Source of the DNA: an uncultured Dorea sp.
GTDB taxonomy: Bacteria; Bacillota; Clostridia; Lachnospirales; Lachnospiraceae
Direction of reading: 5' to 3'
NCBI GenBank assembly: GCA_910579335.1
Contig: CAJTUQ010000010.1
Coordinates: forward strand, 37,083-45,774
DNA length: 8,692 nucleotides
Shown: piece by piece, positions 6,941-8,692 of the stretch
How the letters are laid out: each line of letters starts with the position of its first letter
Position numbering within the stretch: the first letter of the stretch is position 1
Notes under the pieces: generated by a model
Databases searched by the model: none
Seen by the model: the letters and a program-made list of their open reading frames with translations, nothing else
What the model was told of the DNA's origin: nothing
Made by a program: the position numbers and the translations under genes

Positions 6941-7300
6941 TTAGTCAATGACTCTTACGCCTTCTATATAGATATTGATTTTATCTACCGGCATACCGGA
7001 AAATTCTTCTACCTTGTACTGTACATTGCTTATTAAATTCTCCGTAACCGCCGAGATGCTTACGCCGTATGAAACAATAATATGAAAATCAAGGGCAATA
7101 TGATTCTCCTCAGATATCGATACCTGAATCCCTCTCGTCAGACTCTCCTTTTTCAACAGATGTACCAGGCCATCTTTCATATTCACTGCTGCCATACCGA
7201 CAATACCAAAACATTCAACCGCAACCGTACCTGCATATTTGGCAATCACTTCCGAGTCAATTGTAATAATGCCAAGATCAGTATTCATGCATCCTTTCAT
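6941..7300 (-). CDS. Asp23/Gls24 family envelope stress response protein (YloU type)
   Basis: A 119-residue member of the Asp23/DUF322 family. Seen: 'GIITIDSEVIAKYAGTVAVECFGIVGMA' split over 10-37 (the family signature); a central strand region 'HIALDFHIIVSYGVSI' at 67-82; and the C-terminal 'VQYKVEEFSGMPVDKINIYI' at 93-112. Family members form membrane-proximal assemblies and affect envelope homeostasis, but the exact biochemical role of this YloU-type member is not known. The frame is open to 7396, but I place the start at ATG 7298-7300. GGAGG (7309-7313) lies eight bases upstream, the family begins here, and the -10 box of a promoter at 7358-7386 lies inside the longer version. It is co-transcribed with fakA. 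Confidence 0.9.
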   Translation of the reverse strand: MKGCMNTDLGIITIDSEVIAKYAGTVAVECFGIVGMAAVNMKDGLVHLLKKESLTRGIQVSISEENHIALDFHIIVSYGVSISAVTENLISNVQYKVEEFSGMPVDKINIYIEGVRVID

Positions 7301-7357
7301 ATCAGAAACCTCCATTTTCGTATCGTTAAAGTTATTGTAACCACGTTTAACATATGT

Positions 7358-7386
7358 ATTATACTCTGTTTTCCATACTTTTACAA
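7358..7386 (-). promoter_or_regulatory. Sigma-A promoter for asp23-fakA
   Basis: On the minus strand TTGTAA (7381-7386), a 17-bp spacer, then TATAAT (7358-7363). It lies immediately downstream of the rpmB terminator, so the asp23-fakA unit is transcribed separately from rpmB. Expected transcription starts near 7350, giving a leader of about 50 nt. Confidence 0.8.
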
Positions 7387-7397
7387 TCGAATCCAAG

Positions 7398-7431
7398 AAA
7401 AAAAAGAACCAGATTCCATTGAACCTGATCC
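7398..7431 (-). terminator. Intrinsic terminator downstream of rpmB
   Basis: On the minus strand, arms 7421-7431 and 7406-7416 form an 11-bp stem with three G-U pairs and a 4-nt loop (AATG), followed directly by eight Ts (7398-7405). It begins about 16 bp after the rpmB stop and ends just upstream of the asp23 promoter. Confidence 0.88.
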
Positions 7432-7447
7432 TTTCATCCGCTCTTAA

Positions 7448-7636
7448 TTACGCACGCTCAACTTTACCGGACCTTAAGCATGAAGTACATACATACATCT
7501 TCTTTGTTCCGCCGTTCTCCGTTTTCACACGAACTGATTTTACGTTTGATTTCCACATCTTTGGTGTTTTTCTATTAGAATGGCTTACATTATTCCCAAA
7601 GTGAGCACCCTTTTCGCAAATTGCACATTTTGCCAT
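7448..7636 (-). CDS. rpmB: 50S ribosomal protein L28 (zinc-binding, four-cysteine form)
   Basis: Component of the large ribosomal subunit. It has 62 residues, the usual length. Seen: 'MAKCAICEKGAHFGNNVSHS' at the start, 'NRKTPKMWKSNV' at 21-32, and 'KMYVCTSCLRSGKVERA' at the end. Cys4, Cys7, Cys50 and Cys53 form two CxxC pairs, so this is the zinc-ribbon (C+) version. In bacteria that also carry a cysteine-free paralogue, that paralogue replaces the C+ form under zinc limitation; none is visible here. The start ATG at 7634-7636 follows AGGAGG at good spacing. It is monocistronic, with its own promoter (7693-7721) and terminator (7398-7431). Confidence 0.97.
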   Translation of the reverse strand: MAKCAICEKGAHFGNNVSHSNRKTPKMWKSNVKSVRVKTENGGTKKMYVCTSCLRSGKVERA

Positions 7637-7692
7637 GACTGCACCTCCTAACGCTCAAAATAAGTCCCTTAAACAGACCCACAACACTAGGT

Positions 7693-7721
7693 ATTATAGC
7701 ATACAAGCTGTGATATTGCAA
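7693..7721 (-). promoter_or_regulatory. Sigma-A promoter (extended -10) for rpmB
   Basis: On the minus strand TTGCAA (7716-7721), a 17-bp spacer, then TATAAT (7693-7698) preceded by TGC, which makes an extended -10. Transcription should start near 7686, giving a leader of about 50 nt that ends in the strong rpmB ribosome binding site. This fits a highly expressed ribosomal protein gene. Confidence 0.87.
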
Positions 7722-7731
7722 GTATATTTTT

Positions 7732-7752
7732 CGCAAATTCACCGCAAATTCA
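7732..7752 (-). repeat. Tandem direct repeat upstream of the rpmB promoter
   Basis: The 10-bp unit TGAATTTGCG occurs twice on the minus strand (7743-7752 and 7732-7741), spaced 11 bp start to start, about one helical turn. It lies 10-30 bp upstream of the rpmB -35 box, where an activator site or UP element would sit. Whether it is functional is unknown; two short copies may be chance. Confidence 0.4.
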
Positions 7753-7780
7753 TAGCCGCTTCACTGAAAACCGCAGAAGG

Positions 7781-7924
7781 CTAGCAGCAAAACAGATTAT
7801 ACCCTGCCAGAATACAGAGGATAATGCTTATCACCTCAATAAAAGTATTCGGCAGAATCAATGAAAGTATCAGTCCTACGGCAATCCAGAACAGGGCAAA
7901 CCCTATCACACGTTTCATAATCAT
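7781..7924 (-). CDS. Small two-helix membrane protein, 47 residues (uncharacterised)
   Basis: ATG at 7922-7924, TAG at 7781-7783. The protein starts 'MIMKRVIGFALFWIAVGLIL' and ends 'LCILAGYNLFCC'. It has a short basic N-terminus (Lys4, Arg5), a hydrophobic helix at about 6-24, a turn with Pro25/Asn26/Thr27 and Glu30, and a second hydrophobic helix at about 31-45, ending in a Cys pair. The charge bias predicts both ends inside the cytoplasm with one hairpin through the membrane. AGAGGA lies about eight bases upstream. The gene sits between gerW and rpmB, and a sigma-E-like promoter (7946-7974) precedes it, so a sporulation role is a reasonable inference. I cannot assign a family by name. A weak hairpin (7753-7783, no T-run) overlaps the stop. 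Confidence 0.7.
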   Translation of the reverse strand: MIMKRVIGFALFWIAVGLILSLILPNTFIEVISIILCILAGYNLFCC

Positions 7925-7945
7925 GCACCCGTTCCTCTTTTGTGT

Positions 7946-7974
7946 ATTGTATGCGCCGGATGACGCCTTTATTC
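7946..7974 (-). promoter_or_regulatory. Candidate sigma-E (mother-cell) promoter for the small membrane protein
   Basis: On the minus strand GAATAAA (7968-7974), a 14-bp spacer, then CATACAAT (7946-7953). The -10 fully matches the sigma-E -10 consensus of Bacillus (CATACAnT) and the -35 matches 5 of 7 (KMATATT), at the expected 14-15 bp spacing. Transcription would start about 15 bases before the start codon, leaving just enough leader for the RBS. Confidence 0.55.
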
Positions 7975-7987
7975 GTCAAAGAGCGTC
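7962..7987 (-). other. Hairpin between gerW and the small membrane gene
   Basis: An imperfect inverted repeat: GACGC pairs with GCGTC and CTTT with AAAG, with one bulged base and a 7-nt loop (7971-7977). There is no T-run after it on the minus strand, so it is not a typical terminator. It overlaps the -35 of the candidate sigma-E promoter. It may be a weak gerW 3' end structure. Confidence 0.35.
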
Positions 7988-8012
7988 CTCTTTTACAATA
8001 CCTGCCGCAAGA

Positions 8013-8399
8013 CTACATTTCCGAATCAAGGATGTCGGAAACTTCCTGCTCCGTCATTTCCTCCTCGTCGCCCTTTGTAAATTTGTCCACGACATCCGGC
8101 ACCATGTCAAGAATCTTCGTAATCGTATCCTGATTCTTAATATTTACAAGCTTCGTCTTCCCATTCTGGATGACAAGGACAGCACAGGGGGTTATCTTCC
8201 CGCCGATGCCTCCGCCTCCCTGCTCTTTTTTGTCGCTGCTGAACGCCCCTGCTCCCAATCCGAAAGACACGTCGACCAACGGCAGTATAATCGTATCCCC
8301 AATATGGATTGCGTCCCCCACTACAGTCTTTGATGATATCATACCGTCAACGCCTTTAAACAAAGACTCGACCGTTCCTTTAAAACTATTGTCTGACAT
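8013..8399 (-). CDS. gerW: GerW family sporulation protein (YtfJ)
   Basis: A 128-residue protein of the YtfJ/GerW family, found in endospore formers. In B. subtilis gerW is a forespore gene whose loss impairs germination; the molecular activity is unknown. Seen: the N-terminal 'TVESLFKGVDGMISSKTVVG' at 9-28; the family core 'IHIGDTIILPLVDVSFGLGA' at 31-50; a Gly-rich segment 'GGGGIGGKITPCAVLVIQNG' at 61-80; and 'KLVNIKNQ' at 83-90. The acidic C-terminal tail is ordinary. ATG at 8397-8399 with GGGAGGAA upstream. It lies 18 bp after the DUF2953 gene, the same order as ytfI-ytfJ, so the two are probably co-transcribed. Confidence 0.92.
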   Translation of the reverse strand: MSDNSFKGTVESLFKGVDGMISSKTVVGDAIHIGDTIILPLVDVSFGLGAGAFSSDKKEQGGGGIGGKITPCAVLVIQNGKTKLVNIKNQDTITKILDMVPDVVDKFTKGDEEEMTEQEVSDILDSEM

Positions 8400-8417
8400 A
8401 TGCTATTTCCTCCCATA

Positions 8418-8692
8418 TTAAATTTCAAAATTTTTAATATCCTTATACGTTTTGCGCACATTCTTACTCCAGAGAAGATTCCATGCCAGAGCGAGAAAAT
8501 GGCAGAAGCAGATACATCCCTTCATATGAAGCTTTCCCTCCAGCACTTTTTCCGTAAAATCAGGCTTGAGAAAAACATATTCTCCAAAATACGGATAAAA
8601 CGGTGATACCGCCGCCAGCAGCCTGCCTGTCAACGACGGGTCCGCAAACCCGAACTTAACCTCCAGCAGGAACTTTTTCGGCCTCAGCCTCC
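8418..8692 (-). CDS. DUF2953 protein (YtfI homologue), C-terminal part, cut by window edge
   Basis: The frame is open to the right edge. About 91 residues are visible, ending in TAA at 8418-8420. Seen: 'VKFGFADPSLTGRLLAAVSP' followed by 'FYPYFGEYVFLKPDF', the characteristic C-terminal DUF2953 block, then a weakly hydrophobic segment 'CFCHFLALAWNLLWS' and a basic tail. DUF2953 proteins occur next to gerW/ytfJ in spore formers and are forespore-expressed in B. subtilis; their activity is not known. The internal TTG at 8631-8633 is not the start. The N-terminus, usually a membrane anchor, is outside the window. Confidence 0.8.
   Translation of the reverse strand, partial: RLRPKKFLLEVKFGFADPSLTGRLLAAVSPFYPYFGEYVFLKPDFTEKVLEGKLHMKGCICFCHFLALAWNLLWSKNVRKTYKDIKNFEI

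Noticed and set aside
7301..7396. Longer start for the Asp23 protein at 7396
   Set aside because: The extra 32 residues overlap a good promoter and lack an RBS; the family N-terminus and GGAGG point to 7300.

Overview
This window looks like chromosomal DNA of an endospore-forming Clostridia member, most likely Lachnospiraceae. That placement is an inference from the gene families, the gene order, the Gram-positive ribosome binding sites (GGAGG type) and the moderate GC content. It is mainly a housekeeping and sporulation neighbourhood, with nearly every gene on the minus strand. I see no CRISPR array, tRNA, rRNA, insertion sequence or phage gene.

Layout from the left edge. The 3' end of ylbJ (sporulation membrane protein) enters on the plus strand. 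It converges on a minus-strand operon read right to left: rsmD (16S rRNA methyltransferase), coaD (phosphopantetheine adenylyltransferase), then a DivIVA-like coiled-coil protein. The three are coupled by overlaps, and a near-perfect sigma-A promoter sits in front of rsmD. Next, on the plus strand, is a fibronectin-type-III protein fragment that lacks its 5' end. It converges on an alpha/beta-type small acid-soluble spore protein gene, and the two share a bidirectional terminator. Upstream of that lies recG, which appears broken: the first 593 residues are normal, then the frame ends, while the conserved last 66 residues continue in another frame after an apparent loss of about 50 bp.

Beyond recG are a terminator, fakA (fatty acid kinase) and an Asp23-family gene, which share a promoter. 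Then comes rpmB (ribosomal protein L28, four-cysteine zinc form) with its own promoter and terminator. The right end holds an unannotated 47-residue membrane protein with a sigma-E-like promoter, then gerW (ytfJ) and the end of a DUF2953 gene (ytfI homologue), in the same order as ytfI-ytfJ of Bacillus subtilis.

The genes fall into two themes: growth functions (ribosome, CoA, fatty-acid activation, DNA repair) and spore functions (YlbJ, SASP, GerW, DUF2953, probably the small membrane protein). I found no clearly new multi-gene system. The points most worth a second look are the damaged recG, the headless Fn3 fragment, and the small membrane gene with its putative sigma-E promoter.
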